Assembly (NCBI GenBank): GCA_015039465.1
Contig: MU130477.1
Span: forward strand, 368,619 to 432,618
DNA from: Phlegmacium glaucopus
Taxonomy: Eukaryota; Basidiomycota; Agaricomycetes; Agaricales; Cortinariaceae
DNA length: 64,000 nt
Direction of reading: 5' to 3'
The position numbers and the translations under genes are program-made. The notes under the pieces were generated by a model. The model did not search any database and was not told where the DNA came from. It saw only the letters and a program-made list of their open reading frames with translations. How positions within the stretch are numbered: the stretch's first letter is position 1; each line of letters starts with the position of its first letter. Below are positions 1 through 10,959 of the stretch, piece after piece.

Positions 1-279
1 CAAAACTAAGGAAAACATACAAGCTTCGAGTACTTAAATGATAATAAGGAATAGCAACCAAAATATAAAAGATAAATATAAAGTGCTGCATTCTGCTCCC
101 AGAAGTTCCTGCATTCTTGGGTGAATAATCTGTAGCAGGTGTGCTGACTGATAGTGGGAAAGTGATGACAAAGAAATAGTTGTTATGGTGAAGATGTGGT
201 GATGGGTCTGGAGTAATGTTGGAAGAGCCGGAATGATACAGAGAAGTCTTGGAGTTGGATGTAGGAAGAGTAGATCCGG
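1..279 (-). repeat. LTR-B fragment, inverted and truncated
   Basis: The reverse complement matches the second half of the solo LTR at 1686-2219 (roughly its 1786-2030 part), including the ATTCTTGGGTGAATAAT stretch and the A/T-rich TATA-like segment. The fragment is cut by the window edge on one side and by repeat A starting at 280 on the other. It carries no coding potential. Confidence 0.75.
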
Positions 280-1110
280 TGATATGATTTAAATCTGCAT
301 AAGCATGGTTTTTGCAATTTTTATCTATTATTTCAGCATAAATATTAATTAATGCACCAATAACTGGCTAATACAACTGATAATAAACAAGGGAATCAGA
401 GTTGTCTACCCTACAACTGCTGATTAGACCTACTACTGTGTGACTTAAATGCATATAGTTAATAAGTGTGGTCAATAGACTATCATTTGTTACACTACAA
501 ATTGCATGTCTGGATTAAAACCAATAAATCCATGAATATCCTTATAGACTTGGCACAGGAAAAGTTAAATATACATTATTGAGTTAGCAAATGTCATGGG
601 GTGTGATTGTGGAGCAACAGAATATTATTAATAAATATTCAGGGGAAGGTTCCCTAGCAACAGTGGAAGCAGAATAACCAAGATAGTGGAACCATGTGAT
701 TGTGTGGGAATCATGATGATTAAGGATAGGGGGAGTGCTGAACAATCATAAAGATTGTTTCCAGGCACAATAGGCACAGTTACCATCAAGAGGGGTGGAA
801 ATTACCTAAAATTAGTAACATGGGGGCTAAAGATAGACAACCCCTATATTTTCAGGAACAATGAGTGCACATGGTGCCAGAACCAAAGCAAGGGTACCAG
901 GAACCAGTATATCTATTTTTGGACATTATCTATTTTTAAATATCTCAAATGTATAAAATACCTCCCAGGGTTTGTAAATAGTCAGAAAATTGGATTCTTT
1001 CTTTTCCCCCTCATTTGCAACCTAGTACAGCTCACTGTCTTAGACATTGAGCAAGAACACTTGTCTTTGAGATTTGGGTATTGAATACAGATCAGTTTCT
1101 CAGAGTGTTG
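280..1110 (+). repeat. Repeat A, copy 1 (3'-truncated)
   Basis: It begins TGATATGATTTAAATC and is nearly identical to 35825-36670; a diverged third copy lies inverted at about 15806-14550. Similarity stops near 1110, so the last part of the about 1.31-kb unit is missing. The ORF inside it (755-1084) is repeat sequence and I do not treat it as a gene. It sits inside LTR-B sequence. Confidence 0.8.
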
Positions 1111-1680
1111 GACTTGTTATAAGGTAGATGTCGTGCAAATACAGCAAGGTCACATGCACATAGTGTGACACATTCTAAAAAGGCAAATTTGCAGTCAATA
1201 TGACTGAAAGCCACTTTAAACACCTTCATCAATGAGTTTTTAAAGATCAGGTCAATAGCAATTGTACCTAGTTAGCGAAATTCCTTTGTAGGTTTATTTT
1301 AGTCCCAGAGATAAAGATGGAATTTCCACAATAAGACTCAGTACTTGAGAGATTGCACTAATTATCCTCTTTGAAGACACTCATTGACCTCACCTCCAGC
1401 TATGGGACAGAAGAAAAAAGCCTCTAAAGCACGTATAGGAAACTTACAAGTTGTGAGAGGGTCATTACCAGACAAAAGGTGGAAATCCACCCCAGCAGAA
1501 TCAGATTTATCGGATGGGAAAACATCTGACAATGAGATTGTACATCTTAAATCTTTTAAAACCCACCAAAACTGCTACATAATATCCCAAATGAACAGCA
1601 GGAGTGATGAGGATATACCAAAGGCATTGTGTGGGTGGTTAGGCAGTGGATGACTTCCCATAGCGTTACGGATGACTTCC
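1111..1680 (+). other. Spacer with unassigned 89-codon ORF
   Basis: No recognised gene. An ORF at 1384-1653 encodes a basic start (MGQKKKASKARIGNLQ) and a serine/aspartate-rich middle, reminiscent of the start of basidiomycete transposon ORFs, but no domain is visible. It ends just before the tandem pair GATGACTTCCCATAG at the LTR-B target site. It may be a decayed transposon fragment. Confidence 0.25.
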
Positions 1681-1685
1681 CATAG

Positions 1686-2219
1686 TGTTACATTCCATCA
1701 CACGTTACTCTGGTCCAACTCCATCGGAGTTGTTTCCAGTAGTCTGTACTCCGTTCCAGTACTTTCCCTTGTCTCTGACTCTACTCCTCCTACGTCCGAC
1801 TCTGAGACTTCTCCGTATCACTCCAACTCTTCCAACAATATCCCAAACCCCTTACCACACCTTTGTCATACCAGCCATGGATTATTCACCCAAGAATGCA
1901 GGACCTTTTCTGGGAGCAGAACACAGCACTTATATTTATATTCTATATTTTGGTTGCAATTCCTTTTATATTTAAAGTACTCGAACTTGTATGTTTTCCC
2001 TCAGTTCGAATATCATCTTAGTTTCCTCCTCTTGTTCGTCCTCTAAGTCACTGAGGTCTTCCGACTTTCCATTCTCTTCCGTTCCCGAAATCAGGACATT
2101 GTAGGAGCTGTGCAGCACAGCACATACGCTGAGGCCAAAGTCCTTTCCGTTACTTGTTCCAGTTCCATTCCGTCTGATCTGGTGTTACTCCGATGTGACC
2201 CCTTGTTTTGAACTTAACA
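1686..2219 (+). mobile_element. Solo LTR (family B) with CATAG duplication
   Basis: The 534-bp sequence starts TGTTAC and ends TTAACA. It is flanked by a perfect 5-bp duplication CATAG (1681-1685 and 2220-2224), the signature of an LTR retrotransposon reduced to one LTR. An A/T-rich TATA-like segment near 1930-1975 could be the promoter part. Other copies: 1-279 (inverted), 8575-8667 (5' end only), and 48726-49083, which is present in reversed, uncomplemented order. Confidence 0.85.
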
Positions 2220-2383
2220 CATAGGAATCTGAAATTTCAAACTGGTATCAAATTCCAGCTTAAATTAGATAGCTTAGATTTAGAATCATTTGAAACCCAG
2301 TCTCATCCCGTGGACATGAAAATTCCAGATTCATTTTCATATCAGATTGTGTTTATGTCATCAAAGACCGTTAGAACTCGCCC

Positions 2384-5097
2384 ATGACGACGCTTAGCGA
2401 CCTCTGCCATGAAGAAGAGGAGGCTGCTGCTGCCGCAGTGCTTACTCTCACCTTGGAACACATCTTGGCAGCTTGGAATGCACAAATCAAGCGCTGCCGG
2501 CCTCATCAACTTTACCTCACACGATATAAATCGTTGTTGTTGTTGTATATAAACACCAACCAGAGAGCAGTGGACCAGACCTTAGGTCAAGAGACTCCCT
2601 GTTGTTCGTTTAGGGAAGGTATAACCTTAGACTTGTATCACACAGAGGTAGGGGGTGAGAATAGAGATGAGAAGGATGAGGATGAATGAGGAAGAGTCTT
2701 CAGTAAGACTATAGTAATTGACAGTGGGGATAGATTGACAGTTAAAGGCAGAAAAAAAGTGAACTTGAGGAAGGAATTCATTGGAATTCCACTGAGATGA
2801 TGAAAGTGGGGGGTAAGAATGAATTGAACTCAACTACCTATCCTGGTACAAAAGAGCAGTATTTATACCCTAAGGATGAGGCTATGTAAAACAATAAAAA
2901 AGAAAGAAGTACGCGCTGTCAAAGGAAGAAAGATAAAGAGAGGACAGCTGCGAGAAGAAAAGAACAATGGAAAAGAAGAAGGAACAATAAAAAAATCTGT
3001 AAAGTGTCAAAGTGCGAGAGAAAAGAAGAGAAGGCAGTGTACATAGTCCAATAGCAAAAATATATCAACTCCATAGGCGTGTGGTCATGTCAAAAATGTG
3101 AAAGGTCCTGAGTCAACACTTGAAAGGCGCAGCCTTGTTCCCGAGAAAACACTACTTGCCCATGGTCCCATGTCGCGCAGCCTTGATAACACTTGACACA
3201 CTGCGAGAATAATCCTCTGCTGCTGATTCATCTGCAATTCCTGCTTAGTTGTGATCCTCCTGGACTTCCTAAATTGTCATAAAGAGGGTGGGAAGGCTTC
3301 AGGTACCGCGTGAATGATGGTTTTGGCAGTGAATGATAAGATAAGAGGTAGATGAGTGAGGATAGGGGACTGAGTGAGATCCAGGAGCGAGGTATGGCAA
3401 GATAGATGGCTGAGGGGAAGACTTGTGGGTCCATAGCCACAACAACAATGACAAAGCCTTTGACATAATGGGAGATGTAGCTGATGCGTCCATAAAGGGG
3501 CCGTTCTTGAAATGATGGACCATAGATACGATCAAACGCGAGCCGATGACCGATGCGAATAGTAGATTGATCGCTTTGTTGTATCACTAGCCAAGGGACA
3601 AACGGATGGTAGATGTTAAGGAGCATGTCGATAGTGTAAATGATAGACAACATAGTGGAAGACATTTGAGGATATGATGAGTGATGAGGATGTTATCATT
3701 GAACGAATGATTTTGTTGACCAGGAACGCGATTCAGGGCTGCTTCCAAAATAGGTAAGTAAATTCAAAGTCCACTTATTTTCATGATGGCGACTTTTAAG
3801 CTTTCTTCTCACGCTACCAATCAGTATTGGTGCGCGACAACGACAAGAATTATTACTGAATCCACACATTGGGACACCATGGCAGACACTCTGGGCCAGC
3901 CAAGAAGACCGTGCATTCATTACTACAATGGGCCTTGATGTTGTGACCTTTTATAGGATTTTAGAAGGCCCCAGAGGATTTGAAGAGTGGTGGGAGAGTA
4001 CACCAATTCCACGCAACGATGTGAGCTGTAGTGGTGACCCACGAGGCTATAGACAATCACTGGATGCTGCAGGTGGCCTGGGCCTTATCCTGCACTACCT
4101 AGGATCTGCTATGCTTGAAGTCACTCTTCAGCAGGTCTTTGCACTGACCCCAACTGTTCTTTCGAGGTTTGGATTTACTTTTTTTTTTGTTTTGAGATTT
4201 TCATTCATAACTATTATTTTCAGATACCTGGAGTTCGCTGAAGACATCCTTTATAATACCCTTCATTCACTTGAAGAAGGATCTATCTCTATGCCCCATA
4301 CTGCTCAAGAGTTTCAACATTTTTCCAACCTCATCTGCATGCGGCATCCTCTTTTAGAAGGTGCTTTTGGTTCTATAGATGGGCTTTCCTTACTTGCCCA
4401 GGAATCAGATGACCCCGAAATCGAAAACGCGACCTACAATGGCTGGAAAACGGCACATTGCATCAATAATGTCCTTGTATTTTCTCCAGAAGGTATTTCT
4501 TTCACTGTTTTTTTCTCTTTTTTGTCCCAGGCTAATTCATTTGACTGTTAGGTGTCATTATCAGTGCCGTCATCAATGCTCCAGGCAGCTGGCATGATGC
4601 ACATGTCGCATGCCCTATATTCGAACAACTCCGCTCTCATGTACCAGATGGACACTTTCTTGTTGCAGATACAGCATTTCCTTGTGGGACAGCATCAATC
4701 AAAGGCAAGATACGTGCCCCAATCAAGGGAGGGTGAGCGGATCCTGGCCGAATATGCTGCACAACAGCTAACATTGGCTGTCAACCGCCAACTCCTCTCA
4801 TATCGACAAACGGCCAAATGGGGTATTCGCATGATTCAGGGCTCATTTGGCCATCTGCGAGTCCCACTCAAAATCAGCTCACCAAAACGTAGGCAACGGC
4901 TACTGGAGATAATTATCAGACTTGCCAATGTACGTACTTGATGTGTAGGAATCAACCAGATACAAACTGTATATATGCCGATATGGAAGGCTGCAGAGGA
5001 TGAACAGTTGTGGCTTGACCTTGGGGATATGATGTTTGGGGACATTTGGAGGAGGGATTGTGTTTCTCGCTTTCATTTAGTAGTTGAAGATCAATAA
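2384..5097 (+). pseudogene. PIF/Harbinger-type DDE transposase, broken
   Basis: A DDE_Tnp_4-like transposase. The reading frame starts at 2384, is interrupted by a 1.3-kb LTR (2525-3839), and resumes exactly in frame after the 4-bp duplication ACGA. Two introns are visible (about 4167-4224 and about 4493-4550). Catalytic positions: first Asp in GSIDG and second Asp in LVADTAFP. The position where relatives have Glu before WG reads Lys (AAA at 4816-4818, AKWGIRMIQGSFG). A frameshift near 4730 and an in-frame stop after ANVRT add further damage; coding resemblance continues to the TAA at 5095 (VGINQIQTVYMPIW). The gene converges on the element's second gene at 5248-6356. Almost certainly inactive. 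Confidence 0.85.
2525..3839 (-). mobile_element. Solo LTR (family C), copy 1
   Basis: This 1315-bp element is the reverse complement of 40439-41743 at high identity. It is flanked by a 4-bp duplication ACGA (2521-2524 and 3840-3843). In element orientation it starts TGTCGCG and ends GATTTATA, with a TATA box (GGTATAAATACTGC) about 330 bp from its end. The position and size fit a long solo LTR with U3-R-U5 structure; no internal retrotransposon genes are present. It carries a 145-codon ORF (3665-3228, minus) also open in copy 2. Confidence 0.85.
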
Positions 5098-5247
5098 ATA
5101 TTTATTTTGTATTCCTAGGACCTATGTCTCGAGACTTTAAGCAGGTGTTACTTCAACGGAGGCCACCTGGCCATATTTATTCTTCTTTGGTGTCATCCTC
5201 ACAAGCATGCCTTCATCATCGTATGGGGTATGTTTTGAAGAGCTGGC

Positions 5248-6356
5248 TTAGTGAAGAGCAGGTGAGGAATATGATTGAGATTGAGATGAGTTGTATTGGT
5301 GGGATGGACACTTCTTGGAATAGCCTATGTCACAATCAGAGGAGGAATCACGGCGGCGGCGGCGACGATGGTGAGAACCCAACATCTTATATACAGTCTT
5401 CAACATCCTGATTTCACCTTCTGCTGCATCTGCATGACGTGCTTCAGCATCTGCATGGCGACCTTCCATGAAGAACCTTTCCTGTAAAGAGGAATATTGG
5501 GCACATAGTTCACAAATTTTGGTTTGAGTTGCATGCAGCTGGGATTGTTGCATGGCTAAGATAGTTTGGCTCTCATCTCGTTCATGCATGGATTCAGGCT
5601 TGAAAAAAGATCCAATTGAGCTGATGGCATCGTTTGCTTGGGAGGCTGCAGGATTGGTACGACGAGACTTGACTTCAAGTGGATTAGTGACTTTGTAGCT
5701 TTTTATGGTAACAAGAGACTTGTCTGTCTTTCCACCTTTGGCCACAGTTTTCTTCTCATTTTTGACCTTCGGTTTGGATTCCACCTCTGAATCAGAGGAT
5801 GAGTTGTTGGTAAGGCTGATGGTGCTGTGATTTTCTTGGTTGTCGTCATTCAGGGTAATTGCAGCAGAGCGTGCCGTAATATCATCATCAGCCTGAAGAG
5901 CATCTTGGTAAAGCTGAAGATGTTCTCCTTCTCCTGTTGGTTTCTCGGTAGCTGTCTTTACAATCTAAAAAATCCATTAGCAACCCATTCTTAAATAGAA
6001 GGTGAAAAGTCATGCACCAGGTCAAACTTATGTTTAATAGGTACTCTATCTCTTTCCATTGATCCATTCTTCTTTGCATACTCATTGTATTCCTTCGTAA
6101 CAGCTTCCCATCCATCTTGACCAATAGGACATCTCAAGCCAACAATTTTTACGAGTACAACCTGATCAGGGATACTGAAGTTCCGTGCTCCCTCAACTCT
6201 TCCTCCTCGCTTGTCTGCTTTTGTTGGTTTGCCAGGCTTTGTTTTTTTGCTGGGCTTCTCTTTTTTCTCGGGCTTAGCTTTACCAGTTGGGTCTACTGTC
6301 ACGTCACTTCTGGTAGCTTTCCTCTGATACTTCTTTGGCTGCACAGCCTGAGACAT
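5248..6356 (-). CDS. Myb/SANT-like protein of PIF/Harbinger element 1
   Basis: Second ORF of the element, transcribed toward the transposase. Exon 1 (from 6356) gives a Lys/Pro-rich N terminus followed by a Myb/SANT-like helical region (FSIPDQVVLVKIVG, then DGWEAVTKEYNEYAKKNG). This part probably binds the element termini and partners with the transposase, as known for the family. After an intron near 5960-6000, a second part holds a Ser/Asp-rich linker, a Gln-rich helical segment with repeated ARHADA, a run of arginines (HHRRRRRR) and a Ser/Tyr-rich tail ending at 5248. The reading frame looks largely open, unlike its partner transposase. Exact splice sites are inferred. Confidence 0.7.
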
Positions 6357-6639
6357 AAAATCTACATGCTTCAGGGATCATTGTAAATCCACAGGATCAG
6401 AGACACTTTTGCTTGACAGTTCGGAAGGGTCAGATGGGGGGTTTGTTAACCAAGGTCTCTCCAATACCCTTGGCTAGTTTGTTGGTTGCTCATGACCAAT
6501 CCACTCTTCTCTTTGTCTCACTTCAACCATTGGATAGGCTGCATTGTTCTTTTGGACATTTTAATGATTTTCTGCTTTGTATAAACAATTACTTGTAGTG
6601 TGTTAATTTATGACAAAAGGAGGAAATGATAAAGGACTA
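6357..6639. other. Spacer, nothing recognised
   Basis: This should contain the right end of Harbinger element 1, but I could not find a convincing terminal inverted repeat or TTA/TAA duplication here matching the 2225-2383 side. Short ORFs have no recognisable features. Confidence 0.4.
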
Positions 6640-8450
6640 TGAAAGTGAGCTCAACTGGTCGAGCTCACTTGGTTAATCTGTTCACATGGTTGGTTTCAGA
6701 AGCAGGTCAAGCTTGACCTTTGCTGCTATTATAAATATCTGTTATAATCTTAATTATTCCATGTCAAGCAGATTTCAGCCACATTTTCTTTCCTATGACT
6801 CAACAACTGGTATGTGCTTGGTCTGCATTTTCAACATCTCCATGCCAAAAGTAAATATAGTGATGTCTCTTTGACACCTATACTCAACTATCTTGGCTGA
6901 GTTTTCATGGTATTTGGAGGCATTGGTGTTGAAACCTGAATTGCTTTTGGTGCATTCCAACAAGGTTACCTGCATTCAAGGCAAGTTCTTCATTCTTGTG
7001 GTATGCTTGTTAACATTGAATTCAAACAATGAACAGTCATTCCTATCTTTGTTACATGGCTTCAAGAACACGCTACTCAATTTCGTCAGTAATCCATGCA
7101 TGAAGGATGTTCTGGGGTTGTTGGGTGTGAAAGTTGTCACAACCATGGTGCCAGAACCAGGCTGTTTCATTGTAGCTTCACATGAACAGACATTGAGCCT
7201 TTATGATTTTCAAAAGCTCTGTTCTGTGTTGTGCATGTACAGATTTTTTGCACCTCTAGCAGCTAGGACCATGTATCAAAATGGGCAGTTGCCCATGAGA
7301 AGGCATATATCTGGGAGGCAATCTGCCTGTCAGGCAAGTTGCCCAAGATACATAGATTTCCAAAAAAGGAAAAATTGTAAGAATGATAGATCATCCTTTT
7401 AGGACCCTGAATCTATTGAAATTCTATTAATAGCTTCTTCTTGAGAAAAATGCAAAATACATTTTTTAAATGCAGTGCTAAATGAGATTTGGCCTATGGG
7501 AAAATTTTCCCAAAAAGGAAATAGTGTTTAAAAGGATGGAGCATCCTTTTAAGACCCTGAATCTGTTGATATTCTATTAATAGCTTCTTTCCTTATTGAG
7601 AAAAATGCAAAATGCATTTTTAAACACAGTGCTAAATGAGATTTGGCCTATGGGAAAAATTTCCCAAAGAGGAAATATTGTATAGAATGATAGAGGATCT
7701 TCTTAGGACCCTGAATGTATTTGAAATATATTAATAGCTTCTTTCCTTATTGAGAAAGGGCCATATTAAACAAACTTAAGTCCAAATTTGAGTTGTATTA
7801 TTTAGAGTTGCCTTTCTTGGATGATAGCTAAATATAAATACTGTGTGCCTGCCAAGACTATATTTTTATATTTGTTTGCATCTGAGGCCATAAAATCATA
7901 TAATTGAATTCTAAACATAAAAATTGAGCCAAATAGAAGGTCATACTATTGAAATTGATCCCATCAAAATCCAAATATGCCAAAAGTACACACTGTCTTA
8001 CATACCCTAGCACCATGTGGAACAGTGGGCAAATTGCCAATGGGTAGATTGCCCTCCTGATATATACCTCCTCATGGGCAACCTGCCCAGTTTGATACAT
8101 GATTCTAGCTTACAAGGCTGATTTCTCAGCGGTTGTCAGGGTCCATTATTTTATCAACAGCCTCAATTGGTATGCTGCACAGAAGCTGGGCAAGTATCAT
8201 GGTGATAGTCCTAAAGGCTAGAATGTTTACAGGGACTTTGGATGTTGAAGCTAGGTTGCCGGTACCCAATGAGTTCTGTAATGCAGGGGCAGGAGGTCAC
8301 TGGCTATTATCATTGGGAGATCTTTTGCTTCCTCTGGTGATGTGAATATGTTGAGTATTTTGTCAATAATGTGTGCCATGATCCTGAGTTGATACACGTA
8401 CTCTTTGTGATCAGATTATGCAAGCAAGCTCGACTGGTCAAGCTCACTTA
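6640..8450. mobile_element. Inverted-repeat element with nested arms
   Basis: The sequence around 6640-6690 (GTGAGCTCAACTGGTCGAGCTCAC, itself a hairpin) is the inverted counterpart of 8402-8450. Inside, 7263-7345 and 8020-8108 form a second inverted pair (ATGTATCAAAaTGGGCAGTTGCCC-type arms), as if one inverted-repeat element sits inside another. No transposase is visible; the ORF at 6893-7402 shows no recognisable domain. Probably non-autonomous DNA transposon remnants; family not assigned. Confidence 0.5.
7380..7757 (+). repeat. Three imperfect tandem units of about 150 bp
   Basis: Three successive units share AGGACCCTGAAT, ATTAATAGCTTCTT and CTTATTGAGAAA blocks and a FGCCTATGGGAAAA-type spacer (DNA TGGCCTATGGGAAAA). 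The same unit occurs once, inverted, at about 37143-37260, and again in the reversed block at about 44400-44560. A dispersed repeat; no coding evidence. Confidence 0.75.
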
Positions 8451-8574
8451 CATAATCCAAACTGCTTCTATTGACTTTTCCTCTGATAATAATATACTTA
8501 TGCTGTCCATGCTCATTGGCCACTTGTGCAGAATTGTTAAGTCCCCTGATGCTCAATTTTCACCATTCACCTGT

Positions 8575-8667
8575 TGTTACATTCTGTTATATGTTACTCC
8601 GGTCCAGCTCTGTTGGAGTTGTCTCCGGTAGTCTGTACTCTGTTCCAGTACTTTCCCTTGTATCTGG
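8575..8667 (+). repeat. LTR-B 5' fragment
   Basis: Begins TGTTACATTC and matches 1686-1780, including GTAGTCTGTACTC and CCAGTACTTTCCCTTGT. It is cut at 8668 by about 50 bp matching the end of repeat A in reverse complement (TGATGTAACTGCACAGAG), a nested insertion. Confidence 0.7.
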
Positions 8668-9109
8668 TGATGTAACTGCACAGAGCTTGTTGAGAAAAGG
8701 TGTATTTTCAAGATCATCTTGCTGTTTAAGCAAGGTCTCCCCAGGGCCTATATTACACATTTGTTGTGTTACAACTGTGATGTCTAACACAAGCAAATAC
8801 AATACCGCTTCCTCCATGCCTCAACTTGAATGTTGATACCCTACTTTTGTACTTGTTTGTATCAAGGGCATGTTACCTCCCTGTGGAATTTCGTAGAATT
8901 CTGTAGAACTCGACGCGTGCATGAACATTGTGTTTCCATTGTCCGGAAACTATGTTACAAAAAGTTTCTGTGCCTTATACAATTCATGTTCAACTTTAGT
9001 GTCCCTGTCAAGACGTTCGTCTCTGTACACACTGTCTTACATACCCTAGCCCCTAGCACCATGTTGGTCAATATGATGATGGCCACGAGTCACATCCCAT
9101 GCATGAAGG
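8668..9109. other. Repeat debris, no gene
   Basis: The first 50 bp are the inverted end of repeat A. At 9025-9062 the sequence repeats the GTACACACTGTCTTACATACCCTAGC motif seen at about 7986-8011. Nothing else is recognised. Confidence 0.5.
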
Positions 9110-9622
9110 TCACTTGCATATTCGGTTGGGCTCTGTGTTGCCATCATATAATGGAAGGTCCAAGGCATTCAGGATTTTCCTGGATGGATGGCAATTGTCC
9201 CATATATCTTGCACATGACCACTCATAGCTGTTGGACCACAAGCATTGCCAGAAGGCTTGATGGAATAGTCTGCAAAATGAACATGGAGTAAATTCAGTG
9301 AATGGTCATGGCAAGAATTGATGATATCTGTATTACCATTGATAGAAATTTGCTGTGATTGTGTGCCAGCAACTTTTCTCAGACCATCCTCATTGAGAAA
9401 TATTTTTTCCTTGAGAGGCCATCCGGTCACAATAACATTCTTCTTCCTCAATTCCTGTTGCATTTGGACAGGTGTTAGTGCCTTCCATGCTGCGTAAGTG
9501 AATGACTTGATAAATGGAATTTCCCAGCCACATGATATGAAGTGGTTGACTGTGATCATAGAACACTTCAACACAATCAAAAGGTTGACAAAATCGATCG
9601 TGATAAACTTTGAACTTGACAA
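9110..9622 (-). CDS. Unassigned protein fragment (170 codons)
   Basis: An open frame with protein-like composition: AAWKALTPVQMQQELRKKN, then VIVTGWPLKEKIFLNEDGL, and a C-terminal KILNALDLPLYDG. The last motif faintly recalls the stretch preceding the JmjC-like domain in some basidiomycete hypothetical proteins, but no catalytic residues are present, so this is a weak comparison. There is no obvious complete start and no continuation into a larger gene. Likely a truncated gene carried among repeats. Confidence 0.35.
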   Translation of the reverse strand: MSSSKFITIDFVNLLIVLKCSMITVNHFISCGWEIPFIKSFTYAAWKALTPVQMQQELRKKNVIVTGWPLKEKIFLNEDGLRKVAGTQSQQISINGNTDIINSCHDHSLNLLHVHFADYSIKPSGNACGPTAMSGHVQDIWDNCHPSRKILNALDLPLYDGNTEPNRICK

Positions 9623-9629
9623 AGAAATT

Positions 9630-10959
9630 TAATAATTGAAAAGCATTGAACTTTTGCGACTTACATGGAAACTAGCAGTGAATGAGTTGGGTTCACCTGT
9701 CACATCGAAAACAGTGTAAGATCTATTCCCTTATCACTATTGGCTCAAATAATGAAGCAACTTTGTCCACATTGATAGGATTTTCTTCAGATCCCAGCCC
9801 TCTTGGAGGGATGGGAGTGTAAGAGGATGTGGAGACCTGTAATCATGTTGAATTCAAGGTGGTTATCTTTGATAACCACCTTACACTATATACTACAATG
9901 CGTGTGAAGCAATACAACTATATATGGCTAGTACATAATAGAAGGTAGGGCATGTGTTTGATAACAAGAATAGATATTGTAGTGATTGTTGCGAGTTTGC
10001 AAGGGGATAGTGGTTTAGAGACAATCTTAGATAGAGATTTGAGTTAGGTAAAAGAGAATGAATATTGTCCATAATGCTAAAGAGTTTTTATACTATGAAA
10101 ATGCGGCATAGTGGCCCACCTAGTATAATGGTGCCACAAAGTCTATAATATGGAAAGGGAAGGAGGCCGCAGGCCACCTCGCTTGGTCCATAATCTATGA
10201 CTACCTATGCATTGTCTGAGTTTAGTAATTAAGCAAAACAAAGGAAAAATGATAAGAAAAAGAAAGAAAATATAAACTATGGGTTTGTGTAGCCAGTCCG
10301 TCTTCCCCACAATATGACACCAGGTTGCGATGTCATTGGACAAAGGGCATAACCACTACTACAACATAAAGGTGAGAGCTGTGATCAGGGATGAAGGACA
10401 ATGGTAGCAGTTAACAATACAAACATAGAGAGTATTGTTCATACTGTAACTAAGCTAACTGTAGGGGCAGACACAAGTGTCCCCTTACATCACCCCACTG
10501 TTAAGATTCATTGTCCTCAATGAACAACTTGAAAAAAAATAAATAGGCTGGGGGTGTTTAAGTACTAATATGGACATAACGGAGATATAAAATAAATAAA
10601 GGAATGATATAATAATAATTAATTAATTAAATAAGAAGTGGTGTGATATGAAAAATAGAAATAAAAGACAGAGCAAAATGGAGGATCGGAGTCGGAGTGG
10701 AACTACAGGGTTCCAGAGTAAAACTGGTGATGGAAGCGGAGTTGGATGGAAGGTCAGAGGTCGTCGGAAAGGCGGGGTATATGATTCTAAGGTTGAGGTT
10801 TGGGTTAAAGTCGGGTGTCCCCTAACACTCACTCAATATGCCTTGGAGGGCACTATTATCTCACTAATCACATGCAAGGAACACTTCAAGGTCTCATTTA
10901 TTCATTCATTTTATACAAGTTCCTGACCAACACTTCACATCCCACTCATGTTTTGTTGC
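9630..10959. other. Spacer with one perfect hairpin
   Basis: No gene recognised. At 9856-9882 there is a perfect 12-bp stem with a TTT loop (AAGGTGGTTATC / GATAACCACCTT). The 10300-10560 part looks like LTR debris but I could not fix its boundaries. Short ORFs are without features. Confidence 0.4.

Noticed and set aside
3228..3665. Independent cellular gene of 145 codons
   Set aside because: It lies wholly inside LTR-C and repeats in copy 2, so it is treated as part of the LTR.
6893..7402. 169-codon ORF as a real gene
   Set aside because: It has no domain, overlaps inverted-repeat element arms and has composition like the surrounding repeats.
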